The notes below the pieces were generated by a model. That model saw nothing but the letters and a program-made list of their open reading frames with translations. It was not told the DNA's origin and ran no database searches. A program made the translations under genes and the position numbers. This document shows, piece by piece, positions 44,775-56,838 of a stretch of 64,000 nucleotides of DNA. This DNA is from Capillidium heterosporum (Eukaryota > Entomophthoromycota > Entomophthoromycetes > Entomophthorales > Capillidiaceae), in NCBI GenBank assembly GCA_016630905.1, contig WBMQ01000005.1:186001-250000 (forward strand), read 5' to 3'. How positions within the stretch are numbered: position 1 is the first letter of the stretch; the number at the start of each line of letters is the position of its first letter.

Positions 44775-46175
44775 ATGCAGTTCCCCAGCCTTTTAATCGT
44801 ATCCTGCCTATATCTATTTAATAGCATTGTAGCCAAGCCCAAATTACCAGTGTGTGTAGTCGGAGGAGGACCCAGCGGCATAACTATAGGCCGACTATTG
44901 AAGGCCAATGACATCAACTACAAAGTCTTCGAAGGGGAGTCTAGGGTAGGCGGTAAGGCCTTTACCTGGCGTGATTGCGACGACAATAAGGTGGAGACTG
45001 GTGCTTTCTTCTTCACTAAACGCTCTCAGTTCATAAACAACGCCGTCAAAGAAGCCGGTCTAAGCTTGAAGTGGTTCAACGGTTCTGCAGTAGAGATTTT
45101 TAACCACTCAGGGAAATCTATCAATCTACCTAGTATCACCGCTGAACAGAAGGCCATGTTCGTTGAAGCTGTAACCAAGTACTCTAACTTCCGCGACAGT
45201 TACAACTTGACCACCGGTTATGTAAATGTTCCATCCGAGATCCAAGTCAGTGCATCGCAGTGGTTACAAGCCAACAAGTTGGAAGCTTTGGTCCCATTAC
45301 TTATGCCATTCGTCACCATCCAAGGATTCGGTAGCTTGGACCAGATTCCCGCTATATACGTCATCAAGATGCTCAACATACGAGGATTGACATCCATGCA
45401 GGACTTTATGAACAGCTTGTATACTGTCGAAGCCGGTCTCGATAAACTGTGGGGAAACCTTAGCCAGGACTTAGCCTTGTACAAGAATCACAAGGTCAAT
45501 TATATTTTCCGATCTACCCCTAAAGGTGGGCAACAGACCATTCGACTTCACTTTGAGAATCGATCCATCCCACCTGTAATTTGCTCCCACGTCATCTTGG
45601 CGTTTCCACCCTATTACTCCAAGGTCAAGTACATGATACCCGACATAAGCGCTGAGGAGGAAGACCTCATCTCCAAAGTCAAATTCAACTACTATGGTTC
45701 GACAATTATTGAAACCCGGGGCGAAGGTTGGAAAAGTGGTGCCATATTCAATTTACTATCATCCGATAGTAAGTTTCCTTTCCAACCTCAAGGTAAAGGT
45801 GAAACGATCGGGTTCCTAAAACAGGGCAAATACTATAGTGCTTATTCATGGGTCAGTGGCCACTATCAAGGACCTGCTCCCCAACAGGTCTTGGACAGAT
45901 TTTATTGGGAGCAGGTCAAGCTTCTCAACAGGATAGATCGGCTTCGCAACAGCAAATCGGAAATTAAATTCCAACAGACTACTCCCTACTTTGCCCACAT
46001 CGAATCCAAGGACATCCAGCAAGGTTTCTTCAAGAAGTTTGACAAAATGCAAGGGCATAAGAACACGTTTTACGCCACTGGAGCCTTGAGTTTCGAAACC
46101 ATGAACGAGGCTATTGAGATGAGCCAAAACCTCTTTTTGAACAAGATTTTGCCTCAAATCAAGGCTTATATTTGA
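44775..46175 (+). CDS. Secreted FAD-dependent amine-oxidase-like protein 2 (466 aa)
   Basis: A signal peptide (MQFPSLLIVSCLYLFNSIVA) is followed by VCVVGGGPSGITIG, FEGESRVGGKAFTWRD and a long substrate domain with the same landmarks as its partner (GFGSLDQIPA, FLKQGKYYSAYSW). The ending FYATGALSFETMNEAIEMSQ is unchanged. One exon. TATAAAA lies about 45 nt before the start. The even similarity along the length suggests an inverted duplication under continuing selection. Confidence 0.85.
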   Translation: MQFPSLLIVSCLYLFNSIVAKPKLPVCVVGGGPSGITIGRLLKANDINYKVFEGESRVGGKAFTWRDCDDNKVETGAFFFTKRSQFINNAVKEAGLSLKWFNGSAVEIFNHSGKSINLPSITAEQKAMFVEAVTKYSNFRDSYNLTTGYVNVPSEIQVSASQWLQANKLEALVPLLMPFVTIQGFGSLDQIPAIYVIKMLNIRGLTSMQDFMNSLYTVEAGLDKLWGNLSQDLALYKNHKVNYIFRSTPKGGQQTIRLHFENRSIPPVICSHVILAFPPYYSKVKYMIPDISAEEEDLISKVKFNYYGSTIIETRGEGWKSGAIFNLLSSDSKFPFQPQGKGETIGFLKQGKYYSAYSWVSGHYQGPAPQQVLDRFYWEQVKLLNRIDRLRNSKSEIKFQQTTPYFAHIESKDIQQGFFKKFDKMQGHKNTFYATGALSFETMNEAIEMSQNLFLNKILPQIKAYI

Positions 46176-46917
46176 ATGCCAAATATAAAGGCAGATCTCA
46201 CTATGATTTTAAAGTATATTCCAAATAATAAATTAAAAAGCTATGGTTCCTTTAGTTTTTCCTTTTTCGCTCTATGTTGAAGGTATATTTTTCCATTTTA
46301 ATTACATCGATAATTCAAAAGTTCCAGTTACTGGGATTGTTCTTTTAGGTATCGTGTATTTGAGTAGGTTGAAATTTTAGCTACTATATGGCATTACCGG
46401 TTGGAGATGAAGACTTCCATATGCCCATATATACCCTAGCTACATACATATTTAAGATACAAAAAACGCTGTACGTACGTTAGAAAGATTTACTTAGGCT
46501 TGTAAGATTGTGTTCTATACGACTTGAGGGCTGTATATGCCTTTTATTCAATATAGATAGTAGATGCAATGTAAACATATATTTATAAATATATATTTGT
46601 TTACGTATATTGTATGTCCCATAAAACTGCAATGCCATTATCAAAAACTAAAGCCAAAGCTCATATCTTTTATTGGTATGATGTATATTTAAGCCCTAAA
46701 TATCATAAGATGTAACCAGCATCACTTTGTAATCGAATTTTCCACATCAACATATACATTCTCCACTTGATGCATCAGTTCTTTAGTTGAGAAGTTTCAG
46801 CTAGATTCAATTTGATGGAATTTTTCCTACGAATCTGTTAAACCCAGAGTATCTCATTCCTTATATTCAATTTGCCATTATATCAACATAAATCATCATT
46901 TGCATCTAAAATAAAAA
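46176..46917. other. Intergenic between convergent amine-oxidase 2 and Zn2Cys6 genes
   Basis: AT-rich. An imperfect inverted repeat near 46570-46610 (TGTAAACATATATT...ATATTTGTTTAC) could form a hairpin. No gene. Confidence 0.4.
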
Positions 46918-48768
46918 CTAGATCCCCTCCACTTCCGATAACAAATCAACCATTTTCAAGCACTCCTTAGCCAAAGCAAATCGATCGGAAGCCTTCCTAT
47001 AGACTTGATACGCCTTTAATAGACTATTTCTAGCCTTGGACTTATGTGTCGCATCATCGGATTTTTTCAAAGCATGAATTAAATACAGATTACAAGCCGA
47101 TAGTGCATAGAATCTATAGGAATTGCCGAAATAACAGAACGCCAAGTCGGCGTAGAAGGCCGCCTCGATACCGTCGCAAGCAGCGTTCAAGCATGCATCC
47201 TGGTAAAAGCAGGCTAAAGCGGGGTCACTTAAATAATTCAATTTCGCAAAATTCTGGTAGATCTGGACCTTGGTACCATTGTACTTGATGCATAGATCTA
47301 AAACAAAGTTATGAGTAACGCCAGGGCCAAAAATCGGATCAGCACAACTGAGGTGGTGGAATTTCACTTTAACTTTGTTGAACCACTGATCAAGATGTAG
47401 TCCGGAAGCTTTAGCTAGAGGCTCGAGGATATCCAAGTTGTTCTGGTTGAGGGACTCGATAAACTTGAATCTAATGGACATGAGGTACATCATCTTACAT
47501 AGCTCAGCCAAAAGGTTAATATATATAACCGTACCTTTAGCTCGCAGTGTTGTGATGGCATCAATTTGCTTAGAGTACAATTTATCCTTACTAGGTATAA
47601 AATCGATGGTCCAATCGGAAGGTGGTTCGGAAGCTGAGTAGAAATAGTCGTGGCTAGTCGGCCGTGTCATGCCAAAGTTATACAACTTATCCATGATGTG
47701 ACATACGGTCCAAAGTCTACGTCGCAGCTCGACCTTGTTCCTAGAAGTGCCAGGTGGTGGCGGTAAATCGAGACCCATCGAATAGCCCATACGGATGGCT
47801 CGGCCTAAGTAAAAGAACCCATGGTTACAGTCCATCGGGTTATGCTGGAAGTTCCCCATAATTAGTAAAGCGGCTAGAAGTGAATAGCTGTTCTTATTGT
47901 AGCATTTGGTTAATAATTTAACGGCGTTGCCACTGAATAGGTCACGGATGAAATCAGGTACGTCGGGTAAATAGGCGGCACCGACCGCCTTGACAATGTT
48001 GACTAGAACTAAAGATTGGGAGTTGGGATCGTTGAAGTAAGCTTGCTTATCGATTACCGGCAGGTAGGGATGGTAGTGTTCGAAATAAGCGTTGGTAAGT
48101 CTATCCGATACCTGCTGTAGGTTACTGAGGTAGTCCGTATTGACTTTGGTTAGCAAGTTGGCGGAAGTAGGAGGGGGGTGGGGTTGGACCTTCAGCTGCA
48201 AAAGTTTTTGAGGGTCCTCGTGGTACAAAGTATACATGGCTAAAAGTAAACCTATGGGATTGTCGCTATGATAAGCGGCTTTGCCGTTGGAAGTCACTAC
48301 TAAACTGGGTGTACTATCGAACATGGAGTTACTGAATAGCTTGCGAATGACCCCTGTCTTCAAACTTAAGGGGTCGATACAGTACCTTAGAGCTGCTATA
48401 GTTGGAGCGGAGTAACTTCGACCTTTTGCTTTTGCTTTGTTATTTTTGGAAACCTGTACGTCGTAGCTGGAAGGTAAATTTTCATTTAGGTTGAATTTGG
48501 AAGTGTTGAAAGTGAGCTGGGTGATGGGATTTTTGAACATGTTTATCCTACGTAGCAGTAGCAAGTCGGGTTCATTTTGACGTTTGAAGCCTTTAGGTGG
48601 ACCTTTACGTTTGGGTTGGTATAGATAGGAGCATGGGTAGTTGCGTTTCTTGCATCGGTCGCAGTAGGGATATACTCGATCGCATTTCACTCGTCGGTTA
48701 CGGCAGGTATCACAGGGCCTAATAAACTTCCCCTCCTTATCCAACTCTTCAGTTGTCGCCTCTACCAT
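46918..48768 (-). CDS. Zn2Cys6 (fungal-type) transcription factor, 616 aa
   Basis: The binuclear zinc cluster is near the N-terminus: C19, C22, C29, C36, C39 and C46 in CDTCRNRRVKCDRVYPYCDR and the following CKKRNYPC. Spacing is C-x2-C-x6-C-x6-C-x2-C-x6-C. A basic linker (KRKGPPKGFKR) follows. The middle region (about 215-420) matches the fungal-specific transcription factor domain: YFEHYHPYLPVIDKQAYF, FFYLGRAIRMGYSMGLDL and RRRLWTVCHIMDK. One exon, no breaks. Such regulators bind CGG/CCG triplets. Its neighbours are the amine-oxidase pair; regulation of them is only inferred. Confidence 0.92.
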   Translation of the reverse strand: MVEATTEELDKEGKFIRPCDTCRNRRVKCDRVYPYCDRCKKRNYPCSYLYQPKRKGPPKGFKRQNEPDLLLLRRINMFKNPITQLTFNTSKFNLNENLPSSYDVQVSKNNKAKAKGRSYSAPTIAALRYCIDPLSLKTGVIRKLFSNSMFDSTPSLVVTSNGKAAYHSDNPIGLLLAMYTLYHEDPQKLLQLKVQPHPPPTSANLLTKVNTDYLSNLQQVSDRLTNAYFEHYHPYLPVIDKQAYFNDPNSQSLVLVNIVKAVGAAYLPDVPDFIRDLFSGNAVKLLTKCYNKNSYSLLAALLIMGNFQHNPMDCNHGFFYLGRAIRMGYSMGLDLPPPPGTSRNKVELRRRLWTVCHIMDKLYNFGMTRPTSHDYFYSASEPPSDWTIDFIPSKDKLYSKQIDAITTLRAKGTVIYINLLAELCKMMYLMSIRFKFIESLNQNNLDILEPLAKASGLHLDQWFNKVKVKFHHLSCADPIFGPGVTHNFVLDLCIKYNGTKVQIYQNFAKLNYLSDPALACFYQDACLNAACDGIEAAFYADLAFCYFGNSYRFYALSACNLYLIHALKKSDDATHKSKARNSLLKAYQVYRKASDRFALAKECLKMVDLLSEVEGI

Positions 48769-49660
48769 ATATTCTAATTGCCTACTTTTTATCCTGGTTG
48801 ATTCTATTTCTTGAAGCCCAATCGATTATATGGAGTTGGTGGTTGAAGGTTTGTAACTGAATTGGCGTCTTCAAATTAATTCCTAGTTTTTGACTTGAGC
48901 TGAGATACCATTCACTCATTGTAAATTAGTGCACTTTTTAAAAACGATATACCCAATAAGGTATTATTGGAGATTCTAGAGCTTATTTGAGAATCAAACT
49001 TAAATTCAAAATAGGTCTGGTGTTTAATTTTCTACTAATAAGCTAAAAACATGTTCTATAAGAGCATGCAGTTTGTGGTGAATTCCTTTATAAATAAATC
49101 CATTCTCAATAATACCACTATATTTTGTACCCATAAAGCTGTTTTATAATGCTGTTAGTGCTGCTACTAGTATTGAATATAAATATTTAACAGCTATCTC
49201 AACTTATATTAGTAGAATTAGATTGGCAAAATGCTAAAACATTGGTAAATAAATCAAACCCTTGCATATTTATTATATATTTGTTGCAAAAATCAATTTA
49301 TTACTCTTATAAAAAATATACATATTATTGGTAAAATTGACAAATCTTTAAACTAAAGCTTTTTTTAAAGTATACTATTTTACTATTATATTTAATGGAG
49401 TAAAAGTTGATTTTAAAGTAGATAGATAGCTTTATTAACACCTATAGTAGTTAAAGTTGAGAAATTTTAAAGCTATAAAGATCTATATCTAGCCTTTAGA
49501 AAGCTAGTATTTGAAAAATTGATTTTAATATAGGTTTTAGTAAATAAATAAAATTTAATTTAGATAATAGTAAAATACTAAGCTAGCTTAAATGGACAAT
49601 GTAAGAAAGTTTCTTTAGAGATATAAAGCTAGGCTTAAAGTAAGCTAATATAGTAGTAAT
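48769..49660. other. Intergenic, AT-rich
   Basis: The upstream region of the Zn2Cys6 gene, then AT-rich sequence without open frames. Confidence 0.4.
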
Positions 49661-50970
49661 TGTAATAATCCTAATTGTTACAGTTTCTAATATAAGATTA
49701 TTGACCAATTTTCTATACACTATACTAATTTTCTCTTACTAATTCTTGACATTCCCATTTGCTATTTATATCTAATTTTAATTAGAAATTGGTTCAATTA
49801 TTAAATATTCCAACTATTATTCCTATATCCTTAGTTTAGTTATAAGGATTTCAATCCTTATCAAATAGCATCTGGATATTGAAATACTAATAACTAATTA
49901 ATAATGTTAAGATACCAAAAGGGTATTTAAACCCTTAGAATGCTATTGAAGGCTAGTATTCTAACAATATTATACCTTACTATTTTCCAAATAGTTGTTA
50001 TCTACTTCTTGATCTCAACTATCAACTATAGCTGTTATCAGGAAACATCTACCAAGAATGCTTACTAGTAGGAGTCAACTAAGCAATAATGGTAGCTAGT
50101 ACTTTATAAAGGCTAAGGAAGTTGATACAAAGGTTATACAGGGAGGATAATTGTGCCTGGAGTCAGATCCAGAGGTGGTGAGCAGATAGGGCTACTCTGA
50201 CCATAGCCACAAGACTAAAGAATGTAGTTAAATCCATTGTTTATCTTAAGTTTTCAGATTTGGTTCAGTTCAGGTTGTTGATTCAGGTCAGGTTTGTTGA
50301 TTCAGGTCAGGTCAATGCAACTCTCAGTCTTGGAGGGATGCAAATTATCAGTTCTCAATTATACTACGCAGGGAGTCTATACTATGCTAATAGCAGAAGA
50401 AAAATATCAAATGTTCAATACATTTATTTAATAATTACTTGATCTACTACTAAGTTTACCATGGACCTTATATAGATGACTTGTCTTTAGTAGTCAATAT
50501 TCCAGATACTCATTTGGTTTTTCTGGGAGATAATTATAATTGTTAAGGAGTGCAAGGAGTAAGATATAGTGACTATAAGGTTAATCACTTGATTCCTGTT
50601 ATAAAGGCATTTCTAAACTTGAATTTAGTTTATGGAGTGAAACTATAGCTGATCTAGGAATATTTCCTTACAGCTGTTATGATAGCCTAATCTATTTTGT
50701 CTACAAATAAAGTATTATTTTTAGTCAGTTTTTTAGTTATTAAATTGTGCAAATATGTAGTTTAACTTTTATACCTTTTTAGCTTACTCTATTTGAATTT
50801 TTTACTTTTTTTAAACTTATCTTTTTTAGATAATTTATATTACTAATACTATAGTTGGCATTTATTCTACTGTTCTAACCTCTTATTTTATATATTTCTA
50901 TTATAATACTATTATTAGTTGGATCTAATAGCACCTTCTTAAACTTTATACTTTACTTTGATTTTTAAGT
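49661..50970 (+). mobile_element. Decayed relic of the same LTR-type retroelement
   Basis: It starts TGTAATAATCCTAATTGTTA at 49661 and follows the 27407 element for about 380 nt, including GGGTATTTAAACCC near 49920. Similarity then becomes patchy. A short piece near 50905-50945 (ATTATTAGTTGGATCTAATA) matches the Gag-like region at 28290-28320. It is far more AT-rich than the other copy, so it is older. Confidence 0.5.
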
Positions 50971-52003
50971 ACTAAATGATAATAAAATATATTATTGAAA
51001 AAAACTTTACCTTTAAAAACTTAATATATTTTATAAGATAGTAATAGATTTTAGTTACTATTACTAAAGTAATTAGTTTATTGCTAGGTTTGTTTATATA
51101 TTTAATACACTTTCTATCTGATTGAAATACTGCTACTATAATTTTTATTAGATTTAGCTTATTAAATTCTATAGTTTTAGTATTTTTATCTACTAATTTT
51201 ATTTATACTATATTGTTAAACCTATGCTAAGAATAAATTTATTTAAGTAAAATACATTATATCTAACCTAATTAAATTATAAGATTGTAAAATCATATTT
51301 AGTATTGTATTTATTCTTTATATTTTATAAAGCAAAAGCTTTTAAAGTAGATTTCCAGGTATAGTTATAGTAATTTAATGTATTTAAGATGGCTTTATAT
51401 GTTGTATCTATCCCAAATGTATTCTACAAGTTGGTACTAAGCTGTTTAATTATATTTCTATACTTATAATATGAAATCCAAAATAATGTAACTATCCTAT
51501 CTTAGTTAAGCAAACATGGCCTTCTTTACCTATTTTTAAGTGAATTGCCTTTCTTTGTTTTGAATGGTTACTTTTAAATTTATATTTAGGTCTTTTGATG
51601 ATGCTTTTTATATAATTTTCCACATTAGAAGATATATTGTAAATATTTTCTACCTCTTTCTAAAGCTTCTCTTACTTTTTATAAATTGTATTTATATATG
51701 TGTACTATACTCAAATTGTTGGTTTAGCTTGCTTAAATGCTCTCTGACAGTATAGCTAACTATACATATTTCATCTTGATATGATATTTTTATTATCTTA
51801 ACAGGTTGGTCACCAACCTTTATCAATTAAAGAAGTTTGAATTGCTTTCAAAGAAGCTTTGATTGATAAATTTACAATTTGAAGGAAACTCGTCATAATA
51901 TCTAAAAACATCCAACCAAGTTCTAAGACTAACAATCCAGCTCAAATTAGTCCTGGAAAGTGACTCTAATCACTTTTCAAAAACAAGAGCTAAATTGAAT
52001 GTG
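50971..52003. other. AT-rich intergenic region
   Basis: Continuous low-GC sequence without supported features up to the F-box-like gene. Confidence 0.4.
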
Positions 52004-53335
52004 ATGTTAGACCAGTTACCACTTGAGATACTTGAGAAAGTAGCCGAAAATTTAGAGTTAAGTACATGTAATGAACTCCAACACCTGTCAAAGTACTTTT
52101 ATTTAGCTATTCAGAGACGTATCTATCAAAGTTACCCAGCACTAGATGCGAGCTTTAGGTGTGGAGTCCAAGTTATTCGAAATGTACCCAACCACCTATT
52201 AATAAAAAAACACAATCTAATAAAAGATTACGAATTTAGCTCCGACACTCAGCTTTTAGAATTCAGTTTTACCAACCTTCGCAGGGTACGCTATATCCTC
52301 AGCTTCTATGACCAAAGTCAAAGAGTCGCTGCCAAATTGAACAGTATAACGGAATTTGTAAAGAGTGTAAGTTTGAATTTGAAGAGTAATTTCGACTTTG
52401 GATTGGAATTGGCGCCATGTTTCAACAACATAAAAGAATTAAAGATCGTGGGTCACGATACCTTTGGTATTAATTTATTCAACAACGTATTGAATCCACT
52501 GCTCAATAAATTAATTTTTTCGGCCAACAACATCTCCTTTGAACAACTAAATGTGATAGCTACCAGCTTCTCAAACTTGAAGGTATTTAGTTTAAAGGGT
52601 ACAACAACTTTCAAAGCCGATGCCACTCTCTCTACTTTTCCAAAGGTAAGAAGATTCAAACTGAATGCCGAAGGCAATCTTTTAAATTTAGTCTTGAGCA
52701 ATCGCAAGGCCTTCCCTAAGCTAAGGTGCTTTGAGTACGAGCAACCTCTAGGATGCGAGAAGCAAAGTTGGAAGGTTGTGAAGGCAATATATTTAAAATT
52801 CCGCAACTGGCCTCAGCTTTTCAAAGCCAGCATTCAGTGTATACCAATCTCCGCTTTCACCAACGACTGCTTCCCATATCTAACTGATCTCACTTTAGAT
52901 GGCGTTTCCCTCATGAATTACCCGTCTAAAATTATCGAATCCTTCATCACCAAACTCACAAGATTCAAATTCCAAGGGCTCTTCGATACCGATCTATTTT
53001 TAAAAATGAACTCCAGCTCCCATCTTCGTAGTCTTTCTCTTTTCACTTTAGATATATTGGATACTGCCTTTGTCAAGTGGTTATTGACTTACTTCCCCAA
53101 TCTACAGAGCTTTGGACTCCATATTGTATATGCCAGCATGGATGTTGACTTAGATTACCGTGAGTTGGATACGGTTGCAGTGAACTTACCTTTACTTTTG
53201 AACGTTGTCTTGAACAATACAGATGGCAAATTCAGTAATTGGTTTAAATCCAAGGTGAACTCAGAAGCCCAATTTCAAATATGCAACTTCAAAATTGGGA
53301 CGGATGAATTCTTCAATGGCCAGGACCTATTTTAA
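52004..53335 (+). CDS. F-box/LRR-like protein (443 aa)
   Basis: The ATG at 52004 (MLDQLPLEILEKVAENLELS) opens an F-box-like helix set: LPLEILEKVAENL, then LQHLSKYFYLAIQRRIY. The rest has degenerate leucine-rich repeats (for example NIKELKIVGHDTFG, NLKVFSLKG, YLTDLTLDGVSL, HLRSLSLFTLDI, NLQSFGLHI), about 25-30 residues each. One exon, no breaks. Such proteins usually present substrates to SCF ubiquitin ligases through Skp1. Families of this type are large in some early-diverging fungi. The substrate cannot be deduced. Confidence 0.7.
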   Translation: MLDQLPLEILEKVAENLELSTCNELQHLSKYFYLAIQRRIYQSYPALDASFRCGVQVIRNVPNHLLIKKHNLIKDYEFSSDTQLLEFSFTNLRRVRYILSFYDQSQRVAAKLNSITEFVKSVSLNLKSNFDFGLELAPCFNNIKELKIVGHDTFGINLFNNVLNPLLNKLIFSANNISFEQLNVIATSFSNLKVFSLKGTTTFKADATLSTFPKVRRFKLNAEGNLLNLVLSNRKAFPKLRCFEYEQPLGCEKQSWKVVKAIYLKFRNWPQLFKASIQCIPISAFTNDCFPYLTDLTLDGVSLMNYPSKIIESFITKLTRFKFQGLFDTDLFLKMNSSSHLRSLSLFTLDILDTAFVKWLLTYFPNLQSFGLHIVYASMDVDLDYRELDTVAVNLPLLLNVVLNNTDGKFSNWFKSKVNSEAQFQICNFKIGTDEFFNGQDLF

Positions 53336-53813
53336 AGTAAATTTATATTCCATACCCGATACATGCTAGTACAATAAGAGCTTCTATTTATCATTCTTTG
53401 TGTCTACGTATTCTTTAACTTTTTATGCAATAATTATGTAAATGCTTCTTCCATTATCATAGTAAATCTAATATATATGCTCAGTGTGACGGTGGTGGTG
53501 ATAGATTCTATAGGCATTGCCATCTAGATGCACACACTCACCCCAAGTCAATTTTTTAATTGCAAATTCAACCCGAATATTTGATTTTGATTAATGAAGT
53601 TGATAGAAGTTAGTTAAATATATATATCAAGTTGAAAACACATTTGTCAACTTGGCAAATATTTCAATATGCTTTGAAAAAGAGGTCAAAGCAGCAATGC
53701 CATTTGAATAACTCAATACTGAGTAACATCTTCATCTAAAAAGAGTACAAACCAATTTATTTAAAAGAGAAATGTGCACTCCAACTCCCTAACACCTATC
53801 CTTAACCTTTGCT

Positions 53814-54920
53814 CTATCCAATACACCAGAACTTGTGCCCTCGATCTCAGCCAATATCGCTGCATTCTAAACTACAATACTGCATTACTTTACATACTTT
53901 ACACTCAATGAACTTATTGAAAGTTAATTTCAACTTGCTGCAAACTAAATTGGCACATACATACGCTCCTGACTTACCCTTGGTCTTACGGCAGTACAAA
54001 TTCAACAACTTTCGGGCCCAGTACTTAAGGCTATCGTCATATTTTCTGTTGGTAAATTGCTCAACTAAGCTGAAAACGTTACCCTGAGAGCTTTTAAAGT
54101 AATTCAGTCACAAGTATAACGAATCGAGGAGGTAAATAATAAACTGCAACGCCAACATGATAAGCTTCTTGTCATAAGTAAATCTATTTAACCAGCTGAG
54201 TTGGAAGATTGGATTCTATGATTTATTATTATCAGTGGTAACTTGTACGATGGGCTGGAGGTTGACAGTAGAGGGGCATTGGGTTGAATTGTTAGAGGAA
54301 CTTAGGCTAATTGAATCAGACGATGCAGTATTATAAGTTGAAGCGGTAGGTAAAGAGTCTGAATCACTTGCAGAAATATCTACCATCCCATAGGGGCTTG
54401 ACGATGCGGTACACGACAAACTACAACCAACTACCAAAGCTTTCACCTGATCCGCATCTTCAAATTTCGTTGCTAAAAGGTGTGAACTCTTATTTACATT
54501 ACCAGCCTCATCCATCTCCAAATTGGTACTTGGGTTATCCTGCAAAGCTTTATAAGTTTTCTTCAAAATAGCTACGACTACCAACAAGACATCGGTTTCA
54601 ACCAATCGGCTTCGAACCAACCTATTACCCCATATACTCAGATATGTGATACACGAAAACGCTGCTTTAGCTACCTTTGGAGATATCGTATCGATCATGA
54701 CTGTATTATCGACAATCAAAATCAAACGTTCTAAACCTCCATCGGTAACTAATGTCTTTCTTGAAATCTTTGACGTCGTAATCAAGTAGTTTAGGACTTG
54801 GGGGTTGTAGAGCAAGGATTTTTGGTCAGAGCAATCCAAGTCGAAACGTCTGTAGGTGTAAAGTGTTGATTGCCATTCAAGATTGGTTTGATTGCATTCA
54901 TTTTCATCTCTTAGTACCAT
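53814..54920 (-). pseudogene. MUB1/SamB homologue (Arm-like plus MYND finger) with three in-frame stops
   Basis: A single minus-strand frame runs from ATG 54920 (MVLRDENECN) to TAG 53814. The Arm-like part matches MUB1/SamB: LYTYRRFDLDC, LVTDGGLERLILIVD, RSRLVETDVLLVVVAIL. After a Ser-rich linker come NVFSLVEQFTNRKY, LKYWARKLLNL and a MYND finger with all ligands: VCANLVC, ECKVC, YCSLEC and HKFWC. In-frame stops are TAG 54218-54216, TGA 54110-54108 and TGA 53849-53847. The last replaces the conserved Trp between the third Cys pair and the final His/Cys. A 30-nt intron could remove the middle stop. Yeast Mub1 works with the Ubr2 ubiquitin ligase; SamB affects hyphal morphogenesis. Confidence 0.75.
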
Positions 54921-56838
54921 AGTATAGCGTCGCAAGTTAATAAAAGTAGAGATGCTCTTGGAAATGTTACTAATTTTTACCAATGTAGTATATTTATGTT
55001 GGAAATTAAGCGTCACTAATATATATATCTAATAAGAGTTAAAAGGAGTTTTAGCTGGATAGGAGTTGAATATTTGGTTTTTAAACCATCGGTTTCCCCA
55101 ATTGATATATTTTCCCGTCCGACTGCAAAAGTCATGCTTTAGCCACCAAACTAACAGCGATAGGAACTATGTAAAGACACCACACTCTGTAGTTTCCAAC
55201 CTGGTAGCATTTTAAGATGGGTGTAAGGAACGATTCTGTCGTTAAGATTTTCGGATAGGAATATATTCTTATGTCAAACATGGTTTTGAAATTTCGAGTT
55301 TTTATAGAATATTTCTTTTATTGCATAATAAATAGGACCTGCATTTGAATTTTAAAACAAGTATAGTATATTTACTGTGGAATGTAGTCTAGTATCAACC
55401 TACCAAAATTAAATGGCAGGCATTTGGAGCTTATACTGGCATACTTTTAAACTTTATATGAAACCAAGCTAAACTACTATATAGCATAGATATGCTATAT
55501 AATAAGACCTGCTTTGATACTAAATGGACCTTATCATAAAGCCATTACAGAATTTAGGATGAACGAACGATTCATAGGATTTTCTATTTTCATCCCCACC
55601 AGATGAAGTAGAGCTGTATAGGATTTTAGAATATGTCGAGTTCAACCATTCGATATAGCCTACTTTTGACAGGACTAAGATCAATCAACATGGAGATGAG
55701 AACCAAATTCCGGCTCCTCAGGCAGTTCAATTTTAAAACAATATATTGGTTGGAAAGGCTTTTAAAATAGATTGAGGGATAGATTCCTATACCCTGTAAA
55801 ATGAATGAATAACTTGTGAATTTTTTAGGGTGAGCGTTGCAGGTATCTATCGGATTGCCTATAACTTACAATGTAAATATGTTCCTGTGGACTTTATCAA
55901 GCCTATGTAGTATAATATTATAGCCTAGCCGTACGATTGTACTACACTAGAATATATTTGGATAGCTTTACCTATACACATACTATAAAAATAAACTTAG
56001 GCACTCAATCTTGCGATTGTATAGATGACATGCAGATTGAACCGGTTAAGCGGCTTATTCTTTGACTAGTTCAGTCACAGTTTGCTATGAAAGATGCCGA
56101 GATACCTACCAAGAACAGCTAATATATGACCGAGGCTTCAAAGTAATGAAATCAATATATTGACTTTTTTAGACATACAAGAGTAGTGATTGCAACAATC
56201 CAATATATTATTTCGATCTGTCATTTATTGCGGGAGACAAGGTATATTAAAAGTATTTATAGATACACTGAAGTCTATAAATAGCCTAAATTTACGATTC
56301 AAGTTACTATTAAATGCAGGGCGGTATTTCGCCATTGATTGTTAATTGCAAAAGTTACTATTATAGTTGATGTATTACAGCACTTTCGATCGAATATTGG
56401 TCCTTTCAATCTTTCCAAAGTTTTACGGGTTCAAAATTTGAAGTCGAAGAGTCAATTTCTGCTAAACCCTCATAAAAATGTATTAAAGGAGGGGAATCGA
56501 GAGCTTATTTAGCTACAAAGTAGGGTGAAGTATTGGTATTAGGATAAGCATAACCCATTCGAATTTGGATGACGATGGGTCCTTATAGTGCACTAAACTA
56601 TTATCCAAACAACTATTATATAATTTGAGGTTTTGTTCCATAGCACCAATTTATAGCTGTTTAGCTTCAAATTTTCAATCGGTTGCGTCTAGTCTCTCTT
56701 CTTTACCTCTCCCTTTTATTTACTTTTCCAAAGTACCTAGTTGATCGTCGGTACTACATTACATCCAACATCGAAAGAGAAGCTTCAGATATTGACTGTT
56801 GAAGTTCCTACCCCTAACCATAAAATTAATTAATCATA
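54921..56838. other. Intergenic between divergent MUB1-like and tyrosinase genes
   Basis: AT-rich. A 24-bp palindrome (TATATAGCATA-GA-TATGCTATATA) lies at 55479-55502. No gene seen. Confidence 0.45.

Noticed and set aside
54921-55016. An upstream extension of the MUB1-like frame starting at 55016
   Set aside because: That start is GTG. The first ATG is at 54920, where similarity to the family begins shortly after.
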